A DNA stretch of 64,000 nucleotides, from positions 2,666,001 through 2,730,000 of the forward strand of contig NZ_CP134706.1 in assembly GCF_038246755.1 (NCBI RefSeq). The letters are read 5' to 3'. The stretch's first letter is position 1. Each line of letters starts with the position of its first letter. Positions 16,879-26,059 of the stretch are shown piece by piece. Below the pieces are notes generated by a model. It was not told where the DNA came from, did no database searches, and saw only the letters and a program-made list of their open reading frames with translations. The DNA is from Micromonospora sp. FIMYZ51. Its GTDB lineage: Bacteria > Actinomycetota > Actinomycetes > Mycobacteriales > Micromonosporaceae. A program made the translations under genes and the position numbers.

Positions 16879-17111
16879 CGTCCGTACCTCCTCCGGTGAA
16901 CGTAAGGCGGACGTTAGGCAGCGCGGCTGGACCGCAGTTGGATCGGCGATGGATCGCGGTTGGATCGCGCGCCGCCAGCACCCCGGTCCGGATCCGGATC
17001 CGGGTCCGGGTCCGCGGACTGTGGACGCGCGGGAAGGTGCAGTGAACGCAGGAAACGAGCAGGAGGACGTCGACCACGTCCGCCGCCTCCCGCAGCGGAA
17101 CTGCTGGTTTC

Positions 17112-18731
17112 TCAGGCGTCGGCAGGTAAGGTGCGCGGATCGACCTTCGCGACGATCAGCGCGGGCGCGCTCGACGCCTTCGCCGCGGCGAGCGCCGCAT
17201 CGAATGCCGATGCGGTGTCGACCGAGTAGGCCGATCCCATTCCGACTGCCGTGGCGAAGCTGACGAAGTCCCATCGGTTGAGCACGACGTACGGCAGCGG
17301 CTGTACCCCGGACTGCTCGAAGTACCGCCGGCCCAGGATGAACTGCTCGTAGCCGTACAGGCCGTTGTCGATCACGATGACGACCGGGTCGATCCGGTAC
17401 CGCACCATCGTGGACAGTGCCTGCGCCATCATGTGGAAGCCACCGTCGCCGCAGACGACCAGCGGCCGGCGGGGCGACCCGAACGATGCGCCGACCGAGG
17501 CGGCGACGGAGTGCCCGATCGACGCCCACACCGACCCGCACAGAAACCCGTCGCGACCCTTGACCGGCAGCCTGGCGGCGGAGAACACCCCGAGGAAGGT
17601 GTCCGGGACGACGAGCCAGGAATCGTCAAGTGCCACGCCGATACGCTCGAAGACCTGGCGATAGGTCAACCCTCCGGTGGCCGGAGCGGGCATCGTCGGT
17701 TGCACTCCGGCGGGTGCCGGCCTGGGCGGTGCCGTCGCGGCCTGAGTGACAAGCGCCGCCACGAGCGTGCGGAGTTCCGCCTGCTGCCTGACCCCACCCC
17801 TGATCCGCACTGTGCCGTCGTAGACGGAGACGATGTGCTCCCGGCGGCTGGCCAACAGCTGCGCGTACCCGTTGGGAAAGACGCAGCCGAGCGTCAGGAG
17901 CAGGTCCGCCTGCTCCACCGCCTCGCGCGCCGGGCCCGGACGCGGCGGGTCGTACACCCCGACCCAACCCTTGCCCTGCTCGGCGAGGACCGACTTCGCC
18001 AGGAGCGCGGTGGACCACCGTACGCCGAGCTTGGTGATCAGGTCGGCCACCTGGTCGGCGAGTCCGTACCGCTGGATCTCGGCGCCGACCAGGATGAGCG
18101 GTGAGCGCGCGGCGCGGATCAGCCCGATGATCGTGCCCGCGAGGCCCTGCTCGGTGCCGGCCGGGGGATCGGTGAGTCGCAGCGGTCCGGCCGGGCTCGC
18201 GCAGGCGCGATTCCACAGGTCCTTGCTGATCTCCAGGTAGGTGGGTCGCATCCGTCTGATGGCGGTCGCGATGGCGGTGTCCACGATCGTCGGCACCTCG
18301 GCGGTCGTGGCGGCCCGTTGCGCACTTGCGGTTACCAGTTTGTAGGCGCTCAGGTCGGTGTCGGGCCGACCGATGGAGTGCGAGAAGACGACGTCGAGGT
18401 CACTGAGGCCGGCCAGGTGGGATTCGGTCGGGCCACCGTTGATGACGACGATGGGACTGCGCTCGACGTACGCACCGGCGATGGCGTTGATCAGGCTCAG
18501 CGTGCCCACGCCGTAAGCGACGGAAACCGCGGCCAGACCCCTGGTACGGGCGTAGCCGTCAGCCGCGTAACCGGCCTCGAGATCGGTCGCGGTGACCACC
18601 GCGGTCATGCCAGCGGCGGGAGCGGCGTCGAACAGCGGCGCGCAGAACGCGGACGGAACCCCGAACAGCGTGTCGACGTGCTGTTCGCGCAACCGCGTCA
18701 GGATGTAGTCGACAACGGTGCAGGCCACCAT
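17112..18731 (-). CDS. ThDP-dependent 2-oxoacid decarboxylase-like enzyme
   Basis: A 539-aa protein with the three domains of pyruvate/indolepyruvate decarboxylases. They are the N-terminal PYR domain (DYILTRLREQHVDTLFGVPS), the central domain (PLILVGAEIQRYGL), and the C-terminal PP domain with the ThDP-binding motif GDGGFHMMAQALSTMVRYRI...DN. The conserved activating glutamate of the PYR domain (NELNxxFxAxGYAR in Zymomonas PDC) is aspartate here (TDLEAGYAADGYAR), and the double His is HS. It probably decarboxylates a 2-oxoacid to an aldehyde or a related product. It starts 24 bp after the flavoenzyme gene, which could provide the oxoacid, so they form a two-step pathway. Confidence 0.8.
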   Translation of the reverse strand: MVACTVVDYILTRLREQHVDTLFGVPSAFCAPLFDAAPAAGMTAVVTATDLEAGYAADGYARTRGLAAVSVAYGVGTLSLINAIAGAYVERSPIVVINGGPTESHLAGLSDLDVVFSHSIGRPDTDLSAYKLVTASAQRAATTAEVPTIVDTAIATAIRRMRPTYLEISKDLWNRACASPAGPLRLTDPPAGTEQGLAGTIIGLIRAARSPLILVGAEIQRYGLADQVADLITKLGVRWSTALLAKSVLAEQGKGWVGVYDPPRPGPAREAVEQADLLLTLGCVFPNGYAQLLASRREHIVSVYDGTVRIRGGVRQQAELRTLVAALVTQAATAPPRPAPAGVQPTMPAPATGGLTYRQVFERIGVALDDSWLVVPDTFLGVFSAARLPVKGRDGFLCGSVWASIGHSVAASVGASFGSPRRPLVVCGDGGFHMMAQALSTMVRYRIDPVVIVIDNGLYGYEQFILGRRYFEQSGVQPLPYVVLNRWDFVSFATAVGMGSAYSVDTASAFDAALAAAKASSAPALIVAKVDPRTLPADA

Positions 18732-18755
18732 CTCGCTCCTTGCCGCCGGATCGGA

Positions 18756-19849
18756 TCAGGACATCGCCTGGGACTGCGGGCTCACCGCGTCGACCAGCGG
18801 CGCGTTGCGCGGGTGATGGATGTGGATCTCCGGCAGCGGCTTCGGCGCGGCCCGACCGAACAGCGAGGCGACGTGCTGCACCAGCCCGCTGCACACGGCG
18901 GGTCGGGTGTCTCGTCCGCGACGCCGTACTCGGTGGTGCCGCCGATGACCACGTGGTCGCTGCGGGGGAAGAGGTAGCCGTTCTGGCTGTACAGATAGTC
19001 CAGCGCCGGCTGTGCCGGGAGCATCGCGAGCTGCCCCTTGATCGGGCAGAGGAGGTCGTCGTTCCACAGGTCGCGCGCACCGAAGCCGGTGCAGTTGACG
19101 ATGATGTTCTGGGGCACCGAGGTGAGCACCTCCTCCCGGCTGCGGAACCTCTTCCAGACGAAGCGGACCCCGCGGGCGAGTAGGTCCTCTTCCAGCCGCC
19201 GCAGGAAGGTCGGCGGCTCGACCAGCAGTGTCCGGTACCGGTAGCCGGCCTGGGTGTGGTGCTCGAACGGCATCCGGGGCAGGAACTCCCGGTGCACCAA
19301 CCCGGCGGCGAGTTGCATCACCACCTCGAGATTCTCGGCCGGCCGGCCGGCGTAGTTGTCCCGTTCGTACACCCCGAAGCCATTACCGATGCTCTCGCTG
19401 AAGGTGCGGTGGGCGGTCCGCAGGATCTCGGCCAGCTCCCGTTCCTTGCCGGCGTAGTTGACGATCGACACAGCCCACTGGCCGCCGGCCTTGAACGATG
19501 TCGTCTCGGCCGGCTTTCGATCTGCGTAGATGGTCACCGTGAGGCCGAGGTCGAGCAACCGGGTTGCCGCCGTCAGGCCCATCACCCCGGCGCCCAGTAC
19601 GGCCGCGTCACGTGTCGAGCCCGCGGCGACGCGCGCCCGGACGATCTCCCTCACCTTGGCGGCGCATCCCCAGCTCAACGTGATGCCGGCGCCGCCATGG
19701 CCGTAGTTGTGCACCACCAGCCTGCCCGCGGCATCCTCGGCGTCCAGCCGATAGGAGCCCCGCCGGTAGGGGCGTATCCCGGCGAGGCAGGCACCCGGCG
19801 CGCTCGGGACGAAGGTGAAGTCAGGGGTCGGCAGGTTGGCACCCGTCAT
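18756..19849 (-). CDS. D-amino-acid-oxidase-like flavoenzyme, circularly permuted, with frameshift
   Basis: The frame from the ATG at 19849 reads well up to about codon 316 ([21 protein letters not shown]) and then degenerates. The next frame continues as [34 protein letters not shown] and stops at 18756, so one base is missing near 18900 in a CCCGACCCG stretch. The FAD motif GAGVMG (residues 86-91), the VNCTG motif and SYLFPR-type region mark the DAO fold. However, [15 protein letters not shown], normally C-terminal in D-amino-acid oxidases, lies at residues 47-61, before the FAD motif. It probably oxidises an amino acid to its imino/oxo acid, feeding the adjacent decarboxylase. Whether the slip is real or a sequencing error is open. 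Confidence 0.7.
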
Positions 19850-20065
19850 CACGGCCACCCCTCCCGGGCTCACACCCCGCTGATTCAGCGACGACCGTGG
19901 CACCACGATCGCTAACCTCCCCAATATAGGACAGATCGGCAGAAATGCGGGCTGACATGCCGTCACTTGCGGGCCGGCAACAGGTTCGATGCACAATGGT
20001 CAGTGCACTGATCGCGCCGGAGCGACAACCGAATGTGATCCGCCGAGACCGATGGAGGCACGTCC

Positions 20066-20857
20066 ATGGCGTTGACCCCGGCGGCCGGCGGTTGCGGCGA
20101 TCCGCCCACGTCGTCCGGGCCGAGCCGGTCTCCGCGGCAGGTGAACACCGAGGTCGAGTGGGACGGGTTCGACCCGCAGGCCTATGTCCGGCACAACTAC
20201 GCGGACCTGCGTCCCGACGACCGCGAGCTGCTCCGCCGGACCCGAGACTTCTTCGCCGCAGCGAAGCTGGCCGACGCGCGCTGTGTCGACGTCGGATCGG
20301 GTGCCAACCTCTATCCGGCCCTGACGCTCCTGCCGTTCGCGCACGCCATCGACCTGTGCGAATGGTCCATGTCGAACGTGCGCTGGCTGCGTACGCAGGT
20401 CGACGGCTACGACAAACTCTGGGACCCGTACTGGCAGGTCTGCGTCGAACATCCGGCGTACGCGGCGCTGCCCGATCCGCGACGGCGTCTGGCGCAGGTC
20501 GGCCGGGTCTGCCGGACCAGCGTCTTCGACCTGCCGGCGCACACCTGGGACGCGGGCACGATGTTCTTCGTGGCCTGCTCCATCTCGGCCGATCGGGCGG
20601 AGGCCGAACACGCTGTCGCCCGGTTCCTGCGGGCGCTGTGCCCCGGCGCACCCTTCGCCGTGGCCGTCATGCTCGGGTCCGCCGGCTACCGCGTCGGCCC
20701 GCGCTCCTTCCCGGCCGTGGCGCTGCATCGTGCCGAGGTGGTGGCTGGCATCGCGGCCGGCGCGGACGACGTGACGGTCCACGAGGAGCGCCCCCGACCG
20801 CCGTTGCGCGACGGATACCTGAGCATGCTGCTGGCCACCGGCCGCACCCGCGGCTAG
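20066..20857 (+). CDS. SAM-dependent methyltransferase, SCO2525-like
   Basis: A 263-aa protein from an ATG with GGAGG 7 nt upstream. It has a class I methyltransferase core (CVDVGSGANLYPALTLLPF as motif I, IDLCEWSMSNVRWL as motif II). The upstream signature YVRHNYADLRPDDRELL is typical of the NNMT/PNMT-like SCO2525 family. It diverges from the flavoenzyme gene and leads into a rightward set resembling the SCO2524-SCO2521 families. The methyl acceptor is unknown. Family assignment is from memory of those signatures. Confidence 0.7.
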   Translation: MALTPAAGGCGDPPTSSGPSRSPRQVNTEVEWDGFDPQAYVRHNYADLRPDDRELLRRTRDFFAAAKLADARCVDVGSGANLYPALTLLPFAHAIDLCEWSMSNVRWLRTQVDGYDKLWDPYWQVCVEHPAYAALPDPRRRLAQVGRVCRTSVFDLPAHTWDAGTMFFVACSISADRAEAEHAVARFLRALCPGAPFAVAVMLGSAGYRVGPRSFPAVALHRAEVVAGIAAGADDVTVHEERPRPPLRDGYLSMLLATGRTRG

Positions 20858-21087
20858 TGCCGGTGCGTATCATGGTCGCCGCCGAGTGGACACCCCGGCC
20901 TGCCGGGGCGGGCACCCTGCACCACGTCCTGCGGCTCGCCGACATGCGGGAGGCGGCGCGTCTCCGGTGGCACTCGACCGGCCCGTTACCATGACACTGC
21001 ACATCGGTGCCGGTAATCGTGGATCATCGTGCGCACGGCAACACCAGCGGTTCCGAGTCGGCGACTACATGCAGACGGCGGTGGATC

Positions 21088-22929
21088 ATGCGGATACAAC
21101 CGCGCCAGGAGATCCTCGACATCTGGCGGGCCACGGTGCGGAGCTGTTGGGATAAGGGCGAATGGCACTGGGGCGGCCGAAGCGGTAGCAATTCCATTAG
21201 TGATGCCGAGCAACTGCTGATCCTGCTCCTTCCCGCGGCGAAGATCCCCGTGCTGTCGCTCGACGACCCCGACCGCGCCGACGACGAGGTGGTCGAGGCG
21301 CTCGGCGCCATCGGCGGTGCGATCGAGATCCCTCGCCGGCTGGTCAGCATCATGATCGATTACTTCCGGCGGTACACCGCCGAGGACGGCACGCCCATCT
21401 TCGGCGGCGGCGGCTACCTCACCCCGATCGAGGGCGGCCCGGAGCTCACCGAGGAACAACGGTCCCTGGACATCGTCGACTCGTTCGCCGTCTCCGTCAC
21501 CCTCACGCTGGCGACTATCGGTTTCGTCAAGGTCTACCGCAATGCCACCCAGCGGCGAGAATTGCTCGCGCAACTGGATGAGCTGGAGGCGATGGCCGGC
21601 ATTCGACTCACCGCCGCCATGGTGGGCCTGCTGCGCAGCTTCAGTACCTTCGTCTTCACCTCCACCGACAAGTACGGCCGCCAGCTGTGTGACATGGTCA
21701 ACCAGGACGAGTTACCGCGCCGGGAACTCGTCGCGGCGCTGCGCGAGCAGTTGCGGGAAACCATGGCCAGCCTGCGCAGCGTGATCATCGGGTCGGGCCG
21801 AGTCACCGAAGACCTCGACAACAGCGACATGCTCTTCGAATGCGGCTGGTCGTGGGGCGTCATCGCCGGCGCCGAGGAAGTCCCCACCAGCGAGCCGATC
21901 GGCCGGCAACGCGAAGGCTCGGCCGAGAACGCCCCCTACCTCTACTTCACGGTCATCGCGATGGACGCGATCGAAGACCTGAACTCGGAACGTACTCGCC
22001 TGCTCGGTCTGCTCAACGAGGAACAACAGCGACTGTCCCGGGCCCTGCAACTACGCTGGGAGCTGACCCGGACCTACTGGGCAACGGTGGCGACCTTCGG
22101 CAACCGGCGGCGATGGCCCATCGAGGACATCCCGTGGGGCACGACCGACGGCGACCGCACCGACTACTACACCCTCCAGACAACGTCGCTTGCAGTCAAA
22201 GGACTGCTCGCCGTCGGACGCGGTGGCGACGAGGAGCTCAGCCGCATCGCCGCGGTGCTTGTGGAGCTGGCCCAGCGGGCTCGCGTCACCCGACGCGCAT
22301 CGCCCGGCGAGTCAGCGCTGCTCGTACACGCCCCCGGCAAGCGGGTCACCCTCAACGACGCCAAGTCCACGGCGATCATGACGTGGGTCGTGAACGAGTT
22401 CTCCACAGTGCTGCTCCAGCGGGCGATCACCGTCGCCGGGCTGCTGAGCAACGCCCGGCAGCGCAGCGAACTGCTGGAGTTGGCCGACGAGGTGTGGGAG
22501 CATCTGCTGCTGCGCCGCATTCCCGACGGCCGGCACCGAGGGCTGTGGGACCACGTCGGCGGTGCCTTCCCCGGGCTGGCCCCCAAACCAGACGCGCCGT
22601 CCTGGTACCTCACCGAGCGGGTGGTGCACGCGCTGGTAAACGCCGGTCAACTGCTCTGGGACCGGCCCTTCCCGCGCGCCGGCCGGCTCGTCGCCTACGC
22701 GCAGGACCTGATCGACGAGGCGGAATACCTGTTCGACCGCGAGCTGATGCGCGGCACGTTCGCCGGCGAGGCGATGCAACGCAGCATGCGCAGCATCCGG
22801 GCCAGCCTGCGCCGGGCGCAACTGCTTGTGGACGAACGTCCGGGTACGGCAGCCGCCCTGGCGAACACGCTGCTGCTGCTGCTCAACGACATCACCACCG
22901 GGCAGCAGAAAGCCAGCGAGGGGATCTGA
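21088..22929 (+). CDS. Large helical protein, SCO2524-like
   Basis: About 613 aa from the ATG at 21088 (an in-frame GTG at 21007 is possible). It is mostly helical with no catalytic motif I can name. Notable stretches are EILDIWRATVRSCWDKGEW at the N-terminus, an acidic-basic central part, and FDRELMRGTFAGEAMQRSM near the end. Its stop overlaps the start of the P-loop gene by one base, so both are co-translated. It is placed with the SCO2524 family because of its position between an SCO2525-like methyltransferase and an SCO2523-like variant P-loop protein. The function is undescribed. Confidence 0.55.
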   Translation: MRIQPRQEILDIWRATVRSCWDKGEWHWGGRSGSNSISDAEQLLILLLPAAKIPVLSLDDPDRADDEVVEALGAIGGAIEIPRRLVSIMIDYFRRYTAEDGTPIFGGGGYLTPIEGGPELTEEQRSLDIVDSFAVSVTLTLATIGFVKVYRNATQRRELLAQLDELEAMAGIRLTAAMVGLLRSFSTFVFTSTDKYGRQLCDMVNQDELPRRELVAALREQLRETMASLRSVIIGSGRVTEDLDNSDMLFECGWSWGVIAGAEEVPTSEPIGRQREGSAENAPYLYFTVIAMDAIEDLNSERTRLLGLLNEEQQRLSRALQLRWELTRTYWATVATFGNRRRWPIEDIPWGTTDGDRTDYYTLQTTSLAVKGLLAVGRGGDEELSRIAAVLVELAQRARVTRRASPGESALLVHAPGKRVTLNDAKSTAIMTWVVNEFSTVLLQRAITVAGLLSNARQRSELLELADEVWEHLLLRRIPDGRHRGLWDHVGGAFPGLAPKPDAPSWYLTERVVHALVNAGQLLWDRPFPRAGRLVAYAQDLIDEAEYLFDRELMRGTFAGEAMQRSMRSIRASLRRAQLLVDERPGTAAALANTLLLLLNDITTGQQKASEGI

Positions 22930-23858
22930 TGCTGGTCTTCGTCACGTCGCACAAGGGTGGCACCGGACGCTCGGTGACCGCCGCGAACATCGCCTACCGC
23001 AGCGCCCTGTCCGGCCGCCCCACCTGCTACCTGGACTACGACTTCGGCTCGCCGACCGCTGGCATCACGTTCCAGATCCCGGACGCCGTCAACGGGGTGG
23101 AGGGCGCCGGGCCCAACGGCGGCGGCTTGCACCGCTACCTGCGCGGCGAGATCCCCTTCCCCGAACAGCTGGATGTCTGGGGTAGCTCGGAACGGGCCAG
23201 CCTGCGCCAGCGACCCATCGGCTCGGGCCCGCTGGTGCTCCTACCCGGCCAGCGCAACGGTAGCGAGTTCGGCTTCACCAACGACATCGCCAAACGCTGC
23301 GCCGAACTCTTCCTACGGCTGGAAGAGGAGTTCGACCTGACCCTCGTGGACCTCAGCGCGGGCCGCTCGTACGCCAGTCAGATCGTGCTGGCCGCCACCG
23401 CGACCCCCACGCTGCGCAAAGTGACCGCGCGCTGGTTGGTCTTCCACCGCTGGACCCCCCAGCACGTCACCGCAGCGGCAGATCTCGCCTTCGAGGCGGG
23501 CGGCATCCTCGCCATGGGCAAGGAATACGGCCACGAGCCGGAGCGGCTGCGGGAGTCGCTGCGTTTCATCCGCACGGCGGTGATCGACTCCCGTGGCCCC
23601 GAGGTCGGCCACCTCGACCTCGCGCAGCAGGCATTCCTGCGCAAGTGCGACACCGAACTGTCGGAACTGGCCCGCCGCCGCGGCGTCGGGCGCACCACGC
23701 TGCTCGGCGCGGTGCCGCTGGACCCGCTGTTGCAGTGGCGGGAACAGCTCATCTCGGACCACGACGTACAAGCCAAAATCGCGAATGTGAAGACGGTGGA
23801 CGCCATCGTGGATCTGACCGAAAAGCTCTTCGACGAGACCGCATGGGAAACCGTGTGA
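22929..23858 (+). CDS. Variant P-loop ATPase (MinD/ParA-like), SCO2523-like
   Basis: A 309-aa protein. The N-terminus VFVTSHKGGTGRSVTAANIAY is a deviant Walker motif: SHKGGTGRS instead of KGGxGKT, so the P-loop lysine is replaced by arginine. YLDYDFGSPTAG matches switch I of the MinD/ParA/SIMIBI class. The last third includes an Asp/Glu-rich helix. ATP may be bound without normal hydrolysis. It overlaps both neighbours, being co-translated with the helical protein and with the SCO2522-like gene. It resembles the family called SCO2523 variant P-loop proteins. Confidence 0.7.
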   Translation: MLVFVTSHKGGTGRSVTAANIAYRSALSGRPTCYLDYDFGSPTAGITFQIPDAVNGVEGAGPNGGGLHRYLRGEIPFPEQLDVWGSSERASLRQRPIGSGPLVLLPGQRNGSEFGFTNDIAKRCAELFLRLEEEFDLTLVDLSAGRSYASQIVLAATATPTLRKVTARWLVFHRWTPQHVTAAADLAFEAGGILAMGKEYGHEPERLRESLRFIRTAVIDSRGPEVGHLDLAQQAFLRKCDTELSELARRRGVGRTTLLGAVPLDPLLQWREQLISDHDVQAKIANVKTVDAIVDLTEKLFDETAWETV

Positions 23859-24820
23859 TCGACGTGGATGTCAGGTTCCAGGAGGCAGCTGCGGTGCGTC
23901 GGACCGAGAGCGTGGCGTATTCACATCTGTCGGTCGAGTTGGGGCACTTCTACGCGGAGGACTTCGGCACCGGCTGCCAGGAGCTACGGCGCCGGTTCGC
24001 GCGCATCGCCGACTGGTCACCGGCGATCCCGGCCCTGGCCCGCCAGGGACTGCCGGCAGCCCGCCAGCCCCGGATCAGCACCTGCTTCATGGTGGACGAC
24101 TACTTCCACCGGTTCGGCTCACCGCGCGAGGTGATCCCGCAGGTGCAGAGCGCTGCGGCGGAACTCGGCCTGGTGTTGGACTACGTGGCCCGGGAATCCA
24201 GCTTCGCCCGCCACGGCGGCGTCGAACTCGCCCAGATGGTGGTCGACACCCTCGTGGTCGAACCACCTCGGCACACCACCGGAAGCCGGCCCCCGCTCAG
24301 CGAATCCGGATGGCTGTCCAACGGCATGCGCTCGCCCGGGTACGTGGACGCGCCGGCGATGACCCTGCCACGTCCGTGGTCCCCGCCGGTGCAGTCCGGC
24401 GATCCCCGGCACTCCATCTTCGTCGACATAGAGCTGTGGTCCGACGAACCGAAGAACCGGGTGTGGGCGTGTGCGCTGCTCGCATCGGTCTGGCAGATGA
24501 CCCGGCTGGGCGTGCTGCGACACCGCGGGCAGACCCTGATGCAACCGAGCCGGCTCACCGGGGAGCTACCCGCCGACTGGGACGAGTTACCGGCGGTCGT
24601 CCAGCTCAACCCGAGCGCCGCGCCGTTCTGCGCGTACCGCACACTGACCCTGATGGACACCCAGTACCTGCCGGTCGAGTTGGCGGTACGGACCATCCTC
24701 GGTCAGGTGGCGGTACCACCGGCGGTCGCGCAACAGGTCGCCCAGCGCGCCGATGGCGAGGGTCTGCACCTGCCCAGCGAACTCGTCGACCGGCTGAGTT
24801 ACGTGTTCATCGGCGGGTGA
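23843..24820 (+). CDS. Hypothetical protein, SCO2522-like
   Basis: About 325 aa. The ATG at 23843 lies inside the preceding gene; a GTG at 23855 is an alternative. It begins with a beta-rich region (YSHLSVELGHFYAEDF), has the motif FMVDDYFHRFGSP near residue 80, and a C-terminal region WACALLASVWQMTRLG. No catalytic site is recognised. The order methyltransferase-helical protein-P-loop-this-convergent gene matches the five-gene SCO2525-SCO2521 arrangement. It may be part of a complex with the P-loop protein. Confidence 0.55.
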   Translation: MGNRVIDVDVRFQEAAAVRRTESVAYSHLSVELGHFYAEDFGTGCQELRRRFARIADWSPAIPALARQGLPAARQPRISTCFMVDDYFHRFGSPREVIPQVQSAAAELGLVLDYVARESSFARHGGVELAQMVVDTLVVEPPRHTTGSRPPLSESGWLSNGMRSPGYVDAPAMTLPRPWSPPVQSGDPRHSIFVDIELWSDEPKNRVWACALLASVWQMTRLGVLRHRGQTLMQPSRLTGELPADWDELPAVVQLNPSAAPFCAYRTLTLMDTQYLPVELAVRTILGQVAVPPAVAQQVAQRADGEGLHLPSELVDRLSYVFIGG

Positions 24821-24826
24821 AGGTGG

Positions 24827-25783
24827 TCAGCGCCCGCACGGCTGGTCGACCGACATCCGGCCCGCCAGGTCACGCAGCAGCGCCAGGTTGCCCACGCTGA
24901 TCTGATCCCGGATCCAGTTCACCGACGAGTTCCACTGCCGGCTGAATCCGGGCACCTGCTCCAGCCGGTCCCAGATCGGCCGCAGTCGCGGGTTGACCCG
25001 CGCGCCCGGCAACCACAGATGCAGCAGGTGCTCCAGCACGGGACGCAACCGCTCGACGTGTTCCTGCCCGGTGCCCGACCGGGTGACGACGGCCTCCATC
25101 AGGGAGGAGAGCATGGTCAGCAGCCAGTCGTGCAACGCGAGATCCTCGCAGAGCCCGGCCACGGCCGTCGGCACGTCCTGCGGGGCGAGCACCAGTTCGA
25201 CCGTACGCAGGGTCGGGGAGTCCACGGTGACGACGGCCGAGACCTCCCGGCCCGGGTGTTGGCCCACCTGCGCGGTCCAGCGCAGCCGGGTACGCGCCGC
25301 ACGCAGCGGCGGACGCCGATCCAGCAGGTCGGACATCTGCACTCCGTCGAGCACCCGTCCGGTGATCGCCTCCAGGTTCAGCACGTCCGCGTCGTTGCCG
25401 TGCAGGAAACCCGCGGTCAGGTCGGCGCTGTTCAGCTTGCCGACCGTCTCCAGGACGCCCGGGTTGGCCAGATAGTGCGACCAGGGCTGGCGACGCTCGC
25501 CGGCGACGACCTGGATGACCGACGACGCCTGCACGATCCGGCCCCCGGTGATGATGGCCCGGGTGACCACCGCGCCCACCCCCCGTAGCTTCCGCCGCTT
25601 GGCGCTGGGCAGCCAGCAGTCCACACCGGTGCGCACGTCGGGGGAGACCGCATAGAGCGACGGACGGCGGGAGGTCAGCACGGCCTCGCCTTCGACCAGG
25701 CTCAGCACTTCCGAACTCTGCTCCTGGGCCAGCGCCGTGCTGTGCTGGAGCAGGTTGGTGTGCACCTCACCGACCGTGATCAT
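24827..25783 (-). CDS. Hypothetical protein, SCO2521-like
   Basis: About 318 aa from an ATG at 25783 with GGAGGAAGCC upstream. It starts ITVGEVHTNLLQHSTAL and contains a basic linker (KRRKLRGVGAVVTRAIITGGR), a helix-rich middle and a C-terminal helix bundle (DQISVGNLALLRDLAGRM). It converges on the SCO2522-like gene, from which it is separated by 6 bp. No known domain. It matches the fifth member of the conserved SCO2521-2525 set by position and general look. Confidence 0.5.
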   Translation of the reverse strand: MITVGEVHTNLLQHSTALAQEQSSEVLSLVEGEAVLTSRRPSLYAVSPDVRTGVDCWLPSAKRRKLRGVGAVVTRAIITGGRIVQASSVIQVVAGERRQPWSHYLANPGVLETVGKLNSADLTAGFLHGNDADVLNLEAITGRVLDGVQMSDLLDRRPPLRAARTRLRWTAQVGQHPGREVSAVVTVDSPTLRTVELVLAPQDVPTAVAGLCEDLALHDWLLTMLSSLMEAVVTRSGTGQEHVERLRPVLEHLLHLWLPGARVNPRLRPIWDRLEQVPGFSRQWNSSVNWIRDQISVGNLALLRDLAGRMSVDQPCGR

Positions 25784-26059
25784 GGCTTCCTCCGCATCGC
25801 CGTCCGCCCGCAATCATCCTGCGGAATGCGACCCCCGCTGACTTTCCTCGCCGTGACCCGCGCCGACACCGACCCTGGTGAGGCAACGGGACCCCGCGAC
25901 AACGGGAATCGACCCTCGGGTCGGCATCTACCCTGGGGGCATCATAGGCCCGACATCGACGGGAATCCCATGGCGGCGCAGCGTCACCGGCCGCACGAGC
26001 GTGACGACGGCTGATATTTTCGATAGTGCGGTCGCCAGCTACCCCTGGAGTTACCGTTT

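Noticed and set aside
16983..17015. Tandem ccggat/ccgggt hexamers between the secreted protein and the decarboxylase gene
   Set aside because: Short simple-sequence drift in GC-rich DNA, no palindrome, gene or known regulator site.
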